A stretch of 64,000 bases of DNA, taken from Acanthopagrus latus. Lineage: Eukaryota > Chordata > Actinopteri > Spariformes > Sparidae. Both the position numbers and the translations under genes were made by a program. The notes under the pieces are model-generated. The model was not told the DNA's origin and ran no database searches. It was given only the letters and a program-made list of their open reading frames with translations. Positions 22,214 through 32,795 of this stretch are shown here, piece by piece (position 1 is the stretch's first letter; every line of letters starts with the position of its first letter). The stretch spans positions 12,857,272-12,921,271 of the forward strand of contig NC_051041.1 of assembly GCF_904848185.1 (NCBI RefSeq), written 5' to 3'.

Positions 22214-22623
22214 GGTCTTCTGTGTGCCTTAGGAGCCTCTCTACCAGCTGGGTGAGCCAGGTGCTCGGTTGCCCCCTCGCGCCCCCTGGCCCTCCCATTA
22301 CTGCTGCCCTCCAGGCTCGCTCAGTCAACTGCCACTTGCTACCAGATCAATATTAGCCCGCGCCGAGGACAACATGTCATTCCACCACTGAGGGGTCAGA
22401 CAACCCATTGTTAGGCAACATCAGGTACAAACTGGGCTGGGAGACACTATCGGATCAAAATGTTCGGTATGTCTCTGCTGCACGAGAGGCTTGTCGTGCA
22501 TTCAGCAAAAAAAGCACCAAGTTTTGGCGAAGAAATTTTAATAAGAAGGGAAACATCTTTTTTTTTGTGTCTAAACAAAGTAAATAAAGAAACTTATGGC
22601 TAAGCTGAATAAATGAACTGACC
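22214..22623. other. non-genic sequence
   Basis: No gene seen. T8 run near 22559-22566. Confidence 0.45.
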
Positions 22624-22859
22624 TTAAAGGGCGACACAATTTTATGCTGTTTTAACTTTGTTTATATGTGGCGGACCCTGCCAGCTTTCTAGCTTCATAC
22701 AGTGTTCTGGGGACCTTATTTGAACAGCTTGTTTATTCACTTATAGGAAAAAAAATGCATATTTCTGAGTTTGTATTGTCACCTCATAATTATTGTAAAT
22801 GTTAAAATACTAATTCTGAGTTTGAACTTCTTCTCCAAAGCAACATGGTGCCCCTTTAA
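22624..22859. mobile_element. TTAA-ended MITE (236 bp)
   Basis: Starts TTAAAGGGCGACACAATTTT and ends CAACATGGTGCCCCTTTAA. The reversed right end is TTAAAGGGGCACCATGTTG, so TTAAAGGG plus a following purine/CACA-like block are inverted terminal repeats. From memory the right-hand sequence is a widespread teleost MITE. No coding capacity. Consistent with piggyBac-type mobilisation, not proven. Confidence 0.7.
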
Positions 22860-23479
22860 TACATCAAATACGATAAATGAAACGTGATAATACTTTAAGG
22901 AATTATTGTGTTATGTGTCAAATTCAGTACTTTATTGCTCTGTCTCGTAATGGTACTTCATTAGCTCTCGCAATATGGTCAACCAGTCAGCGCTTCGGAA
23001 CAAGTGCACATACTGTACACCATTAACGGCAGCGCTTGCACCGATTGATTAGTGATGCAGACGGCCGCGCGAGATGCATGTCCCATAACAATTACTGCAC
23101 CGTCTTATTGAGAAGCATCTTGGCCGCAGGAGCGCTCCTGCTGACAAAGCTCCAAGGACACGGATGAGCCGAGTGCTGAATGTGCACCTCGCCGCCGTCG
23201 CCTTTTGCACGTGGGGCGGCAAAACTCGGGCGCCAAGATTGTTTTCCTTGCTGCTTAAGTAGTGGCACAAAAGTGATAAGTAGGTAACGACTTCTAATTA
23301 GTGGTGTCCCAAAAACATATCAACAATAATCAACCGCGTTCTCGTAATGCTTCCGAACATCTGCGGGACGCTGAGCGGTTTCATCAGCGCGCCTTGAATG
23401 ATGGCCTGTTTTTAATGCGGCATCAAACTCCTAATGGCTGCTTTGTACCTTTTCACGTGCGGGTTCACTTTAGAGCCAT
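22860..23479. other. non-genic sequence
   Basis: No gene seen. A few CpG-rich words around 23030-23080 and 23180-23240. Confidence 0.4.
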
Positions 23480-23640
23480 CTAATTCAAAACAGGGATTCT
23501 CAATTATGCAACGTCCCATTTACATATGCTAATTAGGATCATATTAATTATGTCGAAATTGGGTAATTAGCCAATCTCAATTAAGGCATTGTTCATTACA
23601 CTAAATGCACAGGAAAGGTGTTTGAAGTTTTCTCCCCACG
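23480..23640. promoter_or_regulatory. candidate homeodomain-rich enhancer block
   Basis: Three TAATTA cores occur within 41 bp (23530-23536, 23545-23550, 23564-23570), with CCAAT immediately after the last (23571-23575). Upstream ATATGCTAAT resembles a POU site, and CAATTAAGG follows. The block is repeat-free. Clustered TAATTA sites are the usual content of developmental enhancers bound by homeodomain factors. Function is inferred from motif density only. Confidence 0.33.
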
Positions 23641-25501
23641 CCTTTATTCATTTCTGCGCGCGCGTGTGCAAGAACTGGGCTGCCTGCCACGTCTGAATCA
23701 AGCCTCGGCGGTGTATTTAATAATTTAAGCATCCCAGCTCATACAAGGGATGCACCCACAGCTTTCATCGTTACCAAGCATATGGTTCTGTAATGAGCCT
23801 GCTTGCTTGTAAAATAGTAATGCCAGTGCAGAGCAGAAGAGCAGAGACAACAGCCAGCCTTTTCTCTTTTTTAGCCCGCCCGAGCTAGCTACGGTGCCAG
23901 CGGTGGCCGATGCATTATACAAGCTTGTTTGGGCTCCCGTGTCGCTAAGCTGACGCTGGGAAGGGCCAATTTTCAGGGAGAAGTAATGGCAGGAACGGAA
24001 GAATGTCAAATGCATCTTTCTCCACCCAAAACAAACAAGTTACCTGGAGGGTGGGGGGAGGCGAGATTTAAATACTGCTCTAAACTGTCTCACAGCTGTG
24101 AGTTGCCTGCACAGCCAAGGTAAACATATTATCACACTAGCTGACTGCATGACATCTTTTGTATGCTACATAAAAACGCTTACCGGCGCTGCAGGATGCT
24201 TATTGATTCCAGTCAGTTCCACCAAATTGTGTGCGCCGAGACACATTAGAGATTAGCATGTAATTCAGTCGCTTTAGTTCATTTGTTCGGGACTTGTGGG
24301 ATTTTAAGAGCATTGTTATGGGTGCCATGTGCCCAGGAGCGCAGCAGGCTTCTGGATCCAGCTGGAGGTCTGGAAGTGCTCACTTCCTGGTGCAGAGCCC
24401 GAGGCATTTTGGGACGCGAGGCATCTCTCTGGCTGTTCCGGCACACGGTCTTCTCCTAATCTCCCGAGGTGCCGCGGTGGTTGTTGTGTGTTTGTGTGGG
24501 CGTGCGTGCTCACACGAACTAATGCATGCTTACTTATGCGTGTGTGTGTGTATGTTTTAGTCTCAGACACTGCGGGGGGAACATCATCCTGAGGGCGCAG
24601 GGGGGAAGATGATGAATGATGTTCTGCCCTTCAACTGTTCTTGAATGGTAAATCACCCATCTATCGGCTTGTGACGGGGAAGAGAAGTCTTCATTCAGGG
24701 ATGAATAGCACATGCAGTGCAAGGTCAAGGGCTCAAACACAATGACCTGAAATTCCCTCGCATATACGTCTACAAGTGACAAGCGGGGCCTTTTTACGAA
24801 CAAGTGTTGATTGACTCTCAAGGCTGCTGCCACATCACAGCCTCTGATCATTAACACACTGAAAGGCGAGAAATGGACCGTGGAACAATTTACCTCCGAA
24901 CATAAAGGAGTTGTGCTTCAAGAGCGTGGCCTTTAGCGCGAACGCTGAAGCTGTCCATTGGCCACACATCGAGGGGTCTAAATGTCATCTTTTCAACGCT
25001 AGTCGGCATCTCAGGCCTTCCAAGGAATTAGATTACGCCGTGCCAACTTGCATGGAGCTATTTTATGTACGTATGCATGTTTTTATGTTTTTTTTTTTTT
25101 TTTTCCAGTTTTTGTGCGTTCGGTTGTTTGTTTCGAGCAGACTCAGTTACTCAGGAGAATGCTACGACGCTGCTCTGCTGAGACGCTCCAGAATTTTTGG
25201 TTGGAAAAGAAAACCTCACCAGACTGTTGATCGCCATGGGGGGTGGGTAGACATAAAGACTGAATTTTCATTTTTGGATGAACTTTGGTTTCAGCACTCT
25301 GACCGGGCTGGAAATAGCGTAGCATAAGAAATGAAAAGATAAGAGAGCGATGTGCACGTGGGGACGAGAACAACAAGGGAGAAGGAGGTTTTTGCGGTGA
25401 TTGCTGTTTTTTTAAGCCTTTTATTCAACCTGGATCTGTCCGTGCCCTATTGGGACTTTTGCTTGTATAATTTTTGCCTCAATGTCAGAGCACTAGAGTG
25501 C
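23641..25501. other. non-genic sequence
   Basis: No gene seen in 1.9 kb. GCGCGCGCGTGTGC near 23656-23669, a short TG tract at about 24539-24551 and a T17 run near 25089-25105. Confidence 0.45.
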
Positions 25502-25628
25502 AGCGAGCGTCGCTGTGTCACTTGGTCCAAGTGCCCTACTTGTCGGTCCAAGTGCTCCGCTGATGAGCCCAAGTGCCCTTCTGTTCTTCCCAAATGTTCC
25601 CCTGTGTTGAGCTGAAGTGACGCTCGCT
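25502..25628. repeat. degenerate 21-bp minisatellite between inverted repeats
   Basis: About five diverged tandem units of roughly 21 bp carry the core CCAAGTGCCC (for example near 25527, 25547 and 25568). Unit 1 contains the palindrome CACTTGG-T-CCAAGTG. The array is bounded by AGCGAGCGTC (25502-25511) and its exact reverse complement GACGCTCGCT (25619-25628). Because 21 is a multiple of three, one + strand frame reads a seven-residue repeat with a Lys-Cys-Pro/Ser core. That frame then stops and has no domain, so I treat the array as noncoding. Confidence 0.7.
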
Positions 25629-26215
25629 TCTCACCCCGTGCGACCAAAAAAAAAAAACGGACCCCGTGCGAGGAGGAGGCGCACCACATTCAACTTTGAC
25701 CTCCACAAGCCAGCGAAAAGAACCCTTTGTGAGCAGCTGTGGCAGCTGATGTCTGTCGATAGTCCTCCTGTTGCTGATGTTACTGCCATAAAAACAAACA
25801 AAAAATGGTTAAAGTATACAACATAAAAGTGCTGATTTATGTTTATTATTTATATATTTAAAGAAAAAATCGATTAGACTCATATTTCGTAACCCTAGAC
25901 TCTCGTGATCCATATTAGGTTTTTGCAGCCACGACCAAGGTAAAGCCGCCAAAACCTCTTGCAAGCGTTTAATTCTGGAGCTTTGCAATAGCGACTGGGG
26001 GCACTGCTCATACACACTTGTTAAAATCCACCTCGGTACCCCAAAAGTGTCAGCGGCACCGCAGCTCTTTTTGGGTGAACTGAGGCAAAGAGCAAATGAT
26101 GTCCTCGTGGTTGACTTGATTTCTCCCTTCCACTGGGTGGAGCTGTGGTATACTATTAGAGAGGCTCACCACTGGTACTTTGGCAGTGAGATGAATGCCA
26201 AGGAAATGCCAGAGA
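25629..26215. other. non-genic sequence
   Basis: No gene seen. The word ACCCCGTGCGA is repeated directly at 25633-25643 and 25661-25671 across an A12 run. An AT-rich stretch covers about 25795-25890. Confidence 0.45.
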
Positions 26216-26265
26216 AACATAACATAACATAACATAACATAACATAACATAACATAACATAACAT
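26216..26265 (+). repeat. (AACAT)10 pentanucleotide repeat
   Basis: Ten perfect AACAT units. The opposite-strand Met-Leu-Cys-Tyr-Val frame is its translation. Confidence 0.97.
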
Positions 26266-27394
26266 AACAACATAAGAATGTAAAGATTAAATAGCCTACA
26301 TTTGTTTTTTCTGAATCAGGAAGCTGTTTTGAAGGACACAATAAAAAAATAAAAAAAAATAAAAAATGCAAGTGAGGGCTTCTGTGTGGCAACAGGCTTT
26401 GTTTTGCTTTCTGTAATTGCAATTTCTGCACAGCCATCCAGTGGTGATAGACCGGTGTTTACCCCTTGATCCATGGTCTTAACAATAGCAGAGGGAAAAG
26501 ATAGAGAGAGGGAACTCGGAGGTAACATTTGTCAGTGGCAGTCTGTCGTTCGCTTGATTGAATTCATGGAGGAAAAAACGGCGAGACTCCGCCGGGGCGA
26601 CGCTTGAGTGCCTCTGATCTTCATTTTCCGACCGCCCCTGTTATTTCTCTCCCCGCTCTCCCTCCCTCTCTCTCTCTCTCTCTCTCCCCCTCTTCCTCTC
26701 TGTCTGTCTTGTCCCTCTCGTTTCATTGGACTCAGATCTCTCCATCGCTCTAACCTTTCATTATGACAAGACAAAGCTTTAATCTCTCACGAGCCATTTC
26801 CCCCTCTTGTGACAGGCGGAGTGAGCGGTGGCGGCCGCGACGCGCACGCACTTGCACACAGTGAGGCGAGTGTGGAGGCGTGCACGTCTGATACAGGTAT
26901 GCTCATGACTGACTCGAGGCAAAGTGACACACGGTGACAAAGGAAGAAACAGAGAGGAGGAGGAGGAGGAGGTGATAAAGAGAAGGTGGCATCAAAGAGA
27001 GAGAGAGAGACGCTGCACTGCAGACGCCGTCGCTACTTTAAACGACAACTTACCGCACATTTCCGTCCATTTGCTATCTAAAAGATATTGCATCGGGGCG
27101 ATACGGGGGGGGCAGGAGCCAGTGGCAAAAAAAAAAAGGCAGGGCACATGGGTAAAAAAGAGCTCAAGCGAGTACACTTGAGGTAAACAATAACGCCTTC
27201 ATAGAGAGGCGGCTTGATGATTAGGCGTACGTGTAACGTCTCTGATCTGAATCTTCAAACAGCGACCGGTCATCCAAGTGGTGTCGTCGTGTCCTCAGCG
27301 GGCCCCCCTCCCTGATTCTGCATAGCAGCCTAAGAGCCACACTTCATAGGGACTTCATAATCACACCCCCCGCTGAGGTGACAGCCTGATTGGA
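26266..27394. other. non-genic; CT array and CpG-dense spot
   Basis: No gene seen. A-rich tract at about 26339-26367, CT array at about 26655-26687, CpG cluster GGCGGCCGCGACGCGCACGC at about 26830-26850, GAG/GA tracts at about 26956-27009 and an A11 run near 27126-27137. Confidence 0.5.
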
Positions 27395-27452
27395 TATCTG
27401 AGGGAGGCACCCGCATGAATTTGCATACTAATTGACAAATATTACCCCCACA
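27395..27452. promoter_or_regulatory. octamer plus homeodomain motif cluster
   Basis: ATTTGCAT octamer at 27419-27426 is followed by ACTAATTGACAAATATTA. Short and repeat-free, next to a CA array. Candidate only. Confidence 0.22.
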
Positions 27453-27469
27453 CCCCCTTCCAATGCATG

Positions 27470-27495
<26 letters not shown>
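27470..27495 (+). repeat. (CA)n microsatellite
   Basis: About 12 CA repeats after ATGCATGC. A second CA-rich tract (C9 then CA) lies at about 27921-27955. Confidence 0.93.
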
Positions 27496-27500
<5 letters not shown>

Positions 27501-28272
27501 ATCCTTTTGTCTCCTTCCCAACCACTCAATGAATTAATATCACGCCCTGCGTCGAGCGCAACGTTTTCGGCTCCTCTGCGCAGATAAATTTAGCGTCCCT
27601 CGGTGAGTTTGGTCCCGGTTCAAAGTATTTTTTGATGCAAACAAAACACATGTATGTAAAAATAAATAAATAAATAAATTGAAAAAAAGACGGAATTAGT
27701 TGCAGACCTCTGAGGGGAAGATGAAAAATAGCAGACAACTCGAGCTATCAAAGCTCGCTCCGAGGCCCCGATGGAGTGTGGTTGAAGGGGAGGCAGAGAC
27801 AAACAGAGAGAGGGAGGAAGAGGGAGATGGAGAGGGTTTCATTGCACGTTTTCTTTTTTGCGCTAAGACGTGGAAGTGGAGAACAAGCTGGGAGCGTGTC
27901 AAGTTGGCAAAACAAGCCAACCCCCCCCCACACACACACACACACACCCACACCCGAGACTTGACACCAGGTAGAACTGCAGCAAAGCCAGCAGATGTCT
28001 ACGTCACAGCGTTCCTTCCCACGGCGTGCAGGAACGTACAAGCACACACACTCACAAACACTAACACACACACAGGTCGGACAAGTTGTCTAAATGTCAG
28101 CAGATGCTCAGCCCTCTTGCGCACACACACACTAATCCACACACACCTTCGCCACGAGACGCCCACACACATCCAAACACACATTGTGCGCCCATTTCGT
28201 TCCCCCCCCCGCTCCCGTCTCCCCTCCGAAGCTCGTCTCTGCAGCCGCTGGTTTAATGGCGTGTTGTGAGGC
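27496..28272. other. non-genic sequence
   Basis: No gene seen. (AAAT)n-like tract at about 27659-27680, CA-rich sequence at 27921-27955 and scattered CACA words at 28040-28190, which generate the long His-Thr-containing frame on the + strand. Confidence 0.5.
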
Positions 28273-28335
28273 CGGCCCGTACGCTGTCTTCGCGCGAGCT
28301 GAGCAAACACGCCACGTGCGCGCCGCCGAACCGCG
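28273..28335. promoter_or_regulatory. extremely CpG-dense patch with E-box
   Basis: Fourteen CpG dinucleotides in 63 bp by hand count. CACGTG (canonical E-box) is at 28313-28318, embedded in CGTGCGCGCCGCCG. It could be part of a CpG island, promoter or enhancer. No transcript or TATA box is evident. The patch is too short to meet standard CpG-island length by itself. Confidence 0.3.
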
Positions 28336-29860
28336 AGGCTGTTTTTTTTATTTATTTTTTTAGCGTGGGTGCCAGCGTTACACACAAAAAGCGCCCTCGG
28401 TGAGAGACAAGTGGCGTGCTGCAGCGTTCTCGGGCCCGTTGCCAACATCTTTTTGAGTTGTATTATGAAACAAAGCCGCGGAAAAGGTGAGGAGAGGGAA
28501 GAGGGGAGATTTAATTATTTTTAACCAGAGGCGATTGGATAAAAAAAAAAAAAAGAAAGAAAGAAAAAGGGGCCACAGACTTAATGACTTAATTTAGACG
28601 TTTAATTAGTTGAGCACGTATCTCCCTGGCTTCTGCCCCGCTTAATCTGTGAGGAAGTTTCAGTGTGTGAGCGGCGTCAGACCTCTCTCTCTCTCTCTTT
28701 ATCTCTCTTTCCCTTTATCTCCCTCTCTTCTTGGACCACATAAATAATTCCCATTGCCTCTGTGAGCATGCACAATGAAATATGTATGGATACACGCCAT
28801 GGTGCTTTTGAAAAGAACTATTTCAAAGGTACTGAGGTCTGCTGAAATCTTCATGAGGGCCTCCTCTCCCTCCTTTCTCCCCGCTGCACAGAATGGATTC
28901 TTTTGCCAGGCTGCATCAGCTCCGCAGCCCCTGATAAATATCTGAATATCTGCGCGGAGAAATGAGAGCGTGCTCTGAGAAATTCAAATGCAATTCCAGT
29001 TTATGAACACAAAGTAAATACACAGAGAGCCAAACCGGCGTGCAGGGTAAATAGAACGTTGAATAATAGTTTGTACTGTCCAAACGTTCAGTACATAAAA
29101 CAGAATGATTGAAAGTAGGCATGTGGGAAATACATGTTGCATTCATGGAAAATGTGGTGAAGAATAGAGATACCTTCACTGGATTTCCACTTACTCAGTC
29201 ACTCCGGGGCATGATATTGACCTAGCACAATAAATTGGTTCAATCCATGCAAAAGCTTGTGTTTGTTCCCGGGTCAGTTTGTGTGTGCTGTCTGACTCAC
29301 AGTGATGATGAGGTTAATCATACCAGTCTGACTGTCGCACACAGGAAAAATAGCTCATCTCGCATTTGTCACGATCATCGGTCGCTGACACTGAATATCC
29401 TCCGCCCTCCCGCCCAAAAGGAACAAGTAGCTTCCTCGATCATTTGCAGAAGTGAGTTCTTCCTCTTCTCAGTTCCGCATTCCTTGGTTTGTAAGTGAAT
29501 ACTTGCCCAGTGTTTAATTGCCGCTTTTACTCACAACTGGCAACAGACACTTTTTTGTTTTGTTTTGACGTGTCATTATTAAGTAAGTGGTGATCGTGCA
29601 TAGAGTAGCGACACCATCAGCGTTCATGAAACCTCGCTTTCGCCGTGCAATTCTGTCCGCGCACCGGACACGTAATCACCCAGGAAAACGGAGGCTGACT
29701 GTTGATCCAGTCAGGCTGGTGAACTGGCACCATTTCTGTCTGCTTTCACGTGTCTATTAAAGACTCAATGAATGAATAAACTCATGCTTTTGTCCTGTGT
29801 TGTCGTTGCAACAGCTGCACCAACAATAACACCACTTAGAAACACTGGGTCTTAATAGAT
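28336..29860. other. non-genic sequence
   Basis: No gene seen in 1.5 kb. T-rich run near 28342-28361, A14 run followed by GAAA words near 28541-28567 and a CT tract at about 28684-28699. Confidence 0.45.
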
Positions 29861-30333
29861 TTAAAGGACGGCTATTATGCTCGTTTTCAGGGCCACACTT
29901 TTATTTAGAGTTTATACCAGAATAGGTTTACATGCTTAAATGCTCGAAAATCTGTTTTCTCATACTGTCCAGCGCTCGTATAACTCCTGTCTCTTTAAGG
30001 CCTGCCTGCCCTGAATACCCAGTCAGCCCTGATTGGACAGTTCACACACGCCTGAGCCAGCAACACTAACAACAACAGAGCAGCTGTGCTAATGCTTTGC
30101 ATTCTTGCGTGCCAAACCAGCTGCAAATGTGTGACTCTGATGTAGTGTGATGTTACAAAGTCATGGAATTAAAAGCGAGAATGCCGACGAGGCGTTTCAG
30201 GAGCAGTTTTTCTGTGGGAGAGAGGAGCTTCTGTTGGTGCGGACTTCTTTTTAACTTTCAAGACCTTTTCCAAGCACTAGAACATAAAGAAAGCTTTGCA
30301 GCACAGGAAAAAAGCTCGATAGGTCGCCTTTAA
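29861..30333. mobile_element. TTAA-ended MITE-like element (473 bp)
   Basis: Starts TTAAAGGACGGCTATTATGC and ends GCTCGATAGGTCGCCTTTAA. Reversed, the right end reads TTAAAGGCGACCTATCGAGC, so the ends are imperfect inverted repeats about 20 bp long. From memory TTAAAGG-GACCTATTATGC is the hallmark of a very common teleost repeat. No coding capacity. A piggyBac-type origin is an inference from the TTAA ends. Confidence 0.7.
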
Positions 30334-31343
30334 AGGATACGTCAATGTATCAAAAACAAACACAATGAAGGGACGTTCATGCTCAAATTTTGACGATTAA
30401 GATGGGAGAACCCAGAATGAATAAACTAAATAAAAAATATATTCCTTAACATTTTTGGCTGCACTTAAATTCAGCTCTAAATAAAGGGATTCTGATCAAT
30501 TGACTGCTTCAGTTTGGACTTTGTGTCACTTTGTGAGTATCTGTTAGAAACGATGGGCAAACCACAAAAAACATGAAACACATTATTAGTGAACTGGAAT
30601 CATCCCTCAGATTTTTCCTTTTTCATTCTCTGCATTCACATTCTTTCACACCTCAGCAAACACCTCCACGTTGTTGACTATCTCGCCCATGTGCACACCC
30701 TAACCCTCCGTGAAAAAAAAAAAAATCTCTCTCCTCTGCTCCCTCACTTCTCCTCAACCCTCCATTCTTTCTTCTTCTTCTTCTTCTTCTTTCTTCAGTC
30801 TCCGGGGAGCGACACGAAACCGGCGTGAACCTCCGTGTCACTTCCCCCCGCAGGCTTTTTCCTGCCTTGTTATTTATTTCCTCCACTTCACTGCGGAAGG
30901 TAGAGGAATGTCTCATCGAATAGGACACCTAATAACGGGAGAAAAGATGCTTCTCTCGGCGCTGTCACAGAGTGCCACGTCCTTGAACCTCAAAAAGAAA
31001 AGAAGACGGAGGGAGAGAAAGAGGCAGACGTAAACAGACGGGTACTTTTTGCACAACACAAATGCCTTTGGCTAACAGCAAAATATCTCGTTTTGCACGA
31101 ACCAAATGCACATAGGGAAGAGTTCACAATGTTTTTCTGCACGGAGCGCGGGCTGGAGGACGGGGATGGATTGTGCGAGCTTGAGTTGTTGGTGTTCGGC
31201 GCGTGAGCAGAATGCTAAACACTTCCTGGGTCATGAGGGGCAGCGAAAGCATGTTGAAATTTAATGGTGCCCTCTGACTTGGCTGCAGGTAATGCTGCAG
31301 GGGGCCAACATCCTATCCACACTGCTGAGAGGGAACATGAAGT
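30334..31343. other. non-genic; (TTC)n tract
   Basis: No gene seen. A12 run at about 30714-30725 and a (TTC)n tract at 30768-30796. The Ser/Phe-rich and Arg/Glu-rich frames are its translations. Confidence 0.5.
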
Positions 31344-31388
31344 ATGTGTGTGTGCGTGTGAGTGTGTGTGTGTGTGCATGTGTGTGTT
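31344..31388 (+). repeat. (TG)n microsatellite, interrupted
   Basis: TG array with GC and AG interruptions. Confidence 0.92.
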
Positions 31389-31502
31389 TATATCATTGCA
31401 TGTCAAGCTTCAGCTGCTCTATGTGTTCTTGTCTCTGGGCGTGTTGTCTGCACTCAGGTTCCTGAATTTTCCAGTAATGAGCCCGCTGCAGCCCTCCTGT
31501 AC

Positions 31503-31505
<3 letters not shown>

Positions 31506-31544
<39 letters not shown>
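31506..31544 (+). repeat. (CA)n microsatellite
   Basis: About 19 CA repeats, 120 bp downstream of the TG array and complementary to it. Confidence 0.96.
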
Positions 31545-31547
<3 letters not shown>

Positions 31548-31799
31548 GCTGTACCGCACATACACACATACTGTACAAGTGTTCTGGTCTTGAACAAAAA
31601 CTCTGCGGTGCTGTCTCACGAGAAAACAGTAACTAACATGGACTGCACCTCAACACAGGTCAGTCTGTGTGTGTGTGTGTATCTAAACTCTAGTTTTGTA
31701 TTTTGAGGTCTATAAGTGAGATACATGTGCAAACATGTAGAGTGAGAGAAGAACTAAAACAACCATAGTTCTGAACACTAAAGACTTTCTAATTAGTAC

Positions 31800-32715
31800 T
31801 TAGCGACTACCTCACTAACACTTAATAATAACCTTCATTAACTAGCAGCACATTTTTGGTGAATTAAACTTTAGTCAGTACTTATTTCACTGTTAACAAC
31901 CAGTGAAACGCTTTATAAATCATTTTCAAGCAGTTGTGCATTGTGAAGTTGCGTCTGATGTTTATGATAATTAAAACATTATTTGGATGGCCATTGTAAT
32001 GTTGCAACTCAACTTGCCAAATAAATAGTTCATAAAGCCATTTATTCTGTCGAAATTGTTGTTCAAATGAACTATAAATATTATATATTAAATATAATAT
32101 AACTATACTATTAAACTAAACTGAACTATACTATTAAATAATAGTGATGGTTATTTTAGTGGTACAATGGAGGATTATATAGTAAATGATCTTAAGTTTC
32201 TGGAGAACACTCTTCAAGATAATATGCCGATAAAATGCTGATTATTAGTTGCTGGATAGCTCCAAAAATGTACTGAGAACTAGTGACTAATTGATTTCTG
32301 ATAACTTTTGTATTCATTTCTATTTCTGTCCTAGTATGCAGTGCTGTAAGTATCCAAACGTCACACACAGCTAAAATACTGTGTTGGAAAATGACTTTGG
32401 TTCAAGTAAAAGTCACCCATTTAAATAGTTTAAATTGAGTAAAAGTCCAACATTTTTTCATATTATTGGATTCAGTTGCCAATAAAATAAACTGATGTGA
32501 TAACAGTTTTTAATAAATGATATGAATAAATATAATACAATCACAGTCAATCAATTTCAGTCAATTTTCAACAATCATTGGAAATGCATTATGAGCCATT
32601 TATTAAGCGGTTGAAAAGTATTGTAAACATCAGTTGCAACTTTATAATCAACACAGCGAAATAGCCATTAACTAAAGTTTAATAATTAGAAGGGGTAGAG
32701 GGTTATTATCATTCT
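31800..32715. mobile_element. foldback-like element with long imperfect inverted arms
   Basis: Left-arm sequence ATTAAACTTTAGTCAGTACT at 31863 onward is matched by the reverse complement of 32652-32683 (ATTAAACTTTAGTTAATGGC), continuing TATTTCACTG versus TATTTCGCTG. A second matching block is AAGTTGCGTCTGATGTTTA near 31948-31966 versus reversed 32617-32636 (AAGTTGCAACTGATGTTTA). The spacing of the blocks differs by roughly 65 bp between arms. The interior is very AT-rich with no coding frame. This is a nonautonomous DNA element or an inverted duplication. The ends are estimates. Confidence 0.5.
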
Positions 32716-32717
32716 CC

Positions 32718-32721
<4 letters not shown>

Positions 32722-32793
<72 letters not shown>
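32722..32793 (+). repeat. (CA)36 microsatellite
   Basis: Seventy-two uninterrupted bases of CA, starting a few bases after the inverted-repeat element. Confidence 0.98.

Positions 32794-32795
<2 letters not shown>

Noticed and set aside
25352..25615. Cysteine-rich heptad peptide resembling a keratin-associated or metallothionein-like protein
   Set aside because: Pattern comes from the decayed 21-bp minisatellite. The upstream part has no matching character and the frame ends with the array.
26216..26265. CRISPR-like regular array
   Set aside because: Simple pentanucleotide repeat with no spacers. The DNA is eukaryotic, and no cas-like gene is present.
27700..28269. 189-codon + strand frame
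   Set aside because: Low-complexity Arg/Glu and His-Thr segments from GA and CA tracts, no recognisable domain, no splice or conservation evidence.
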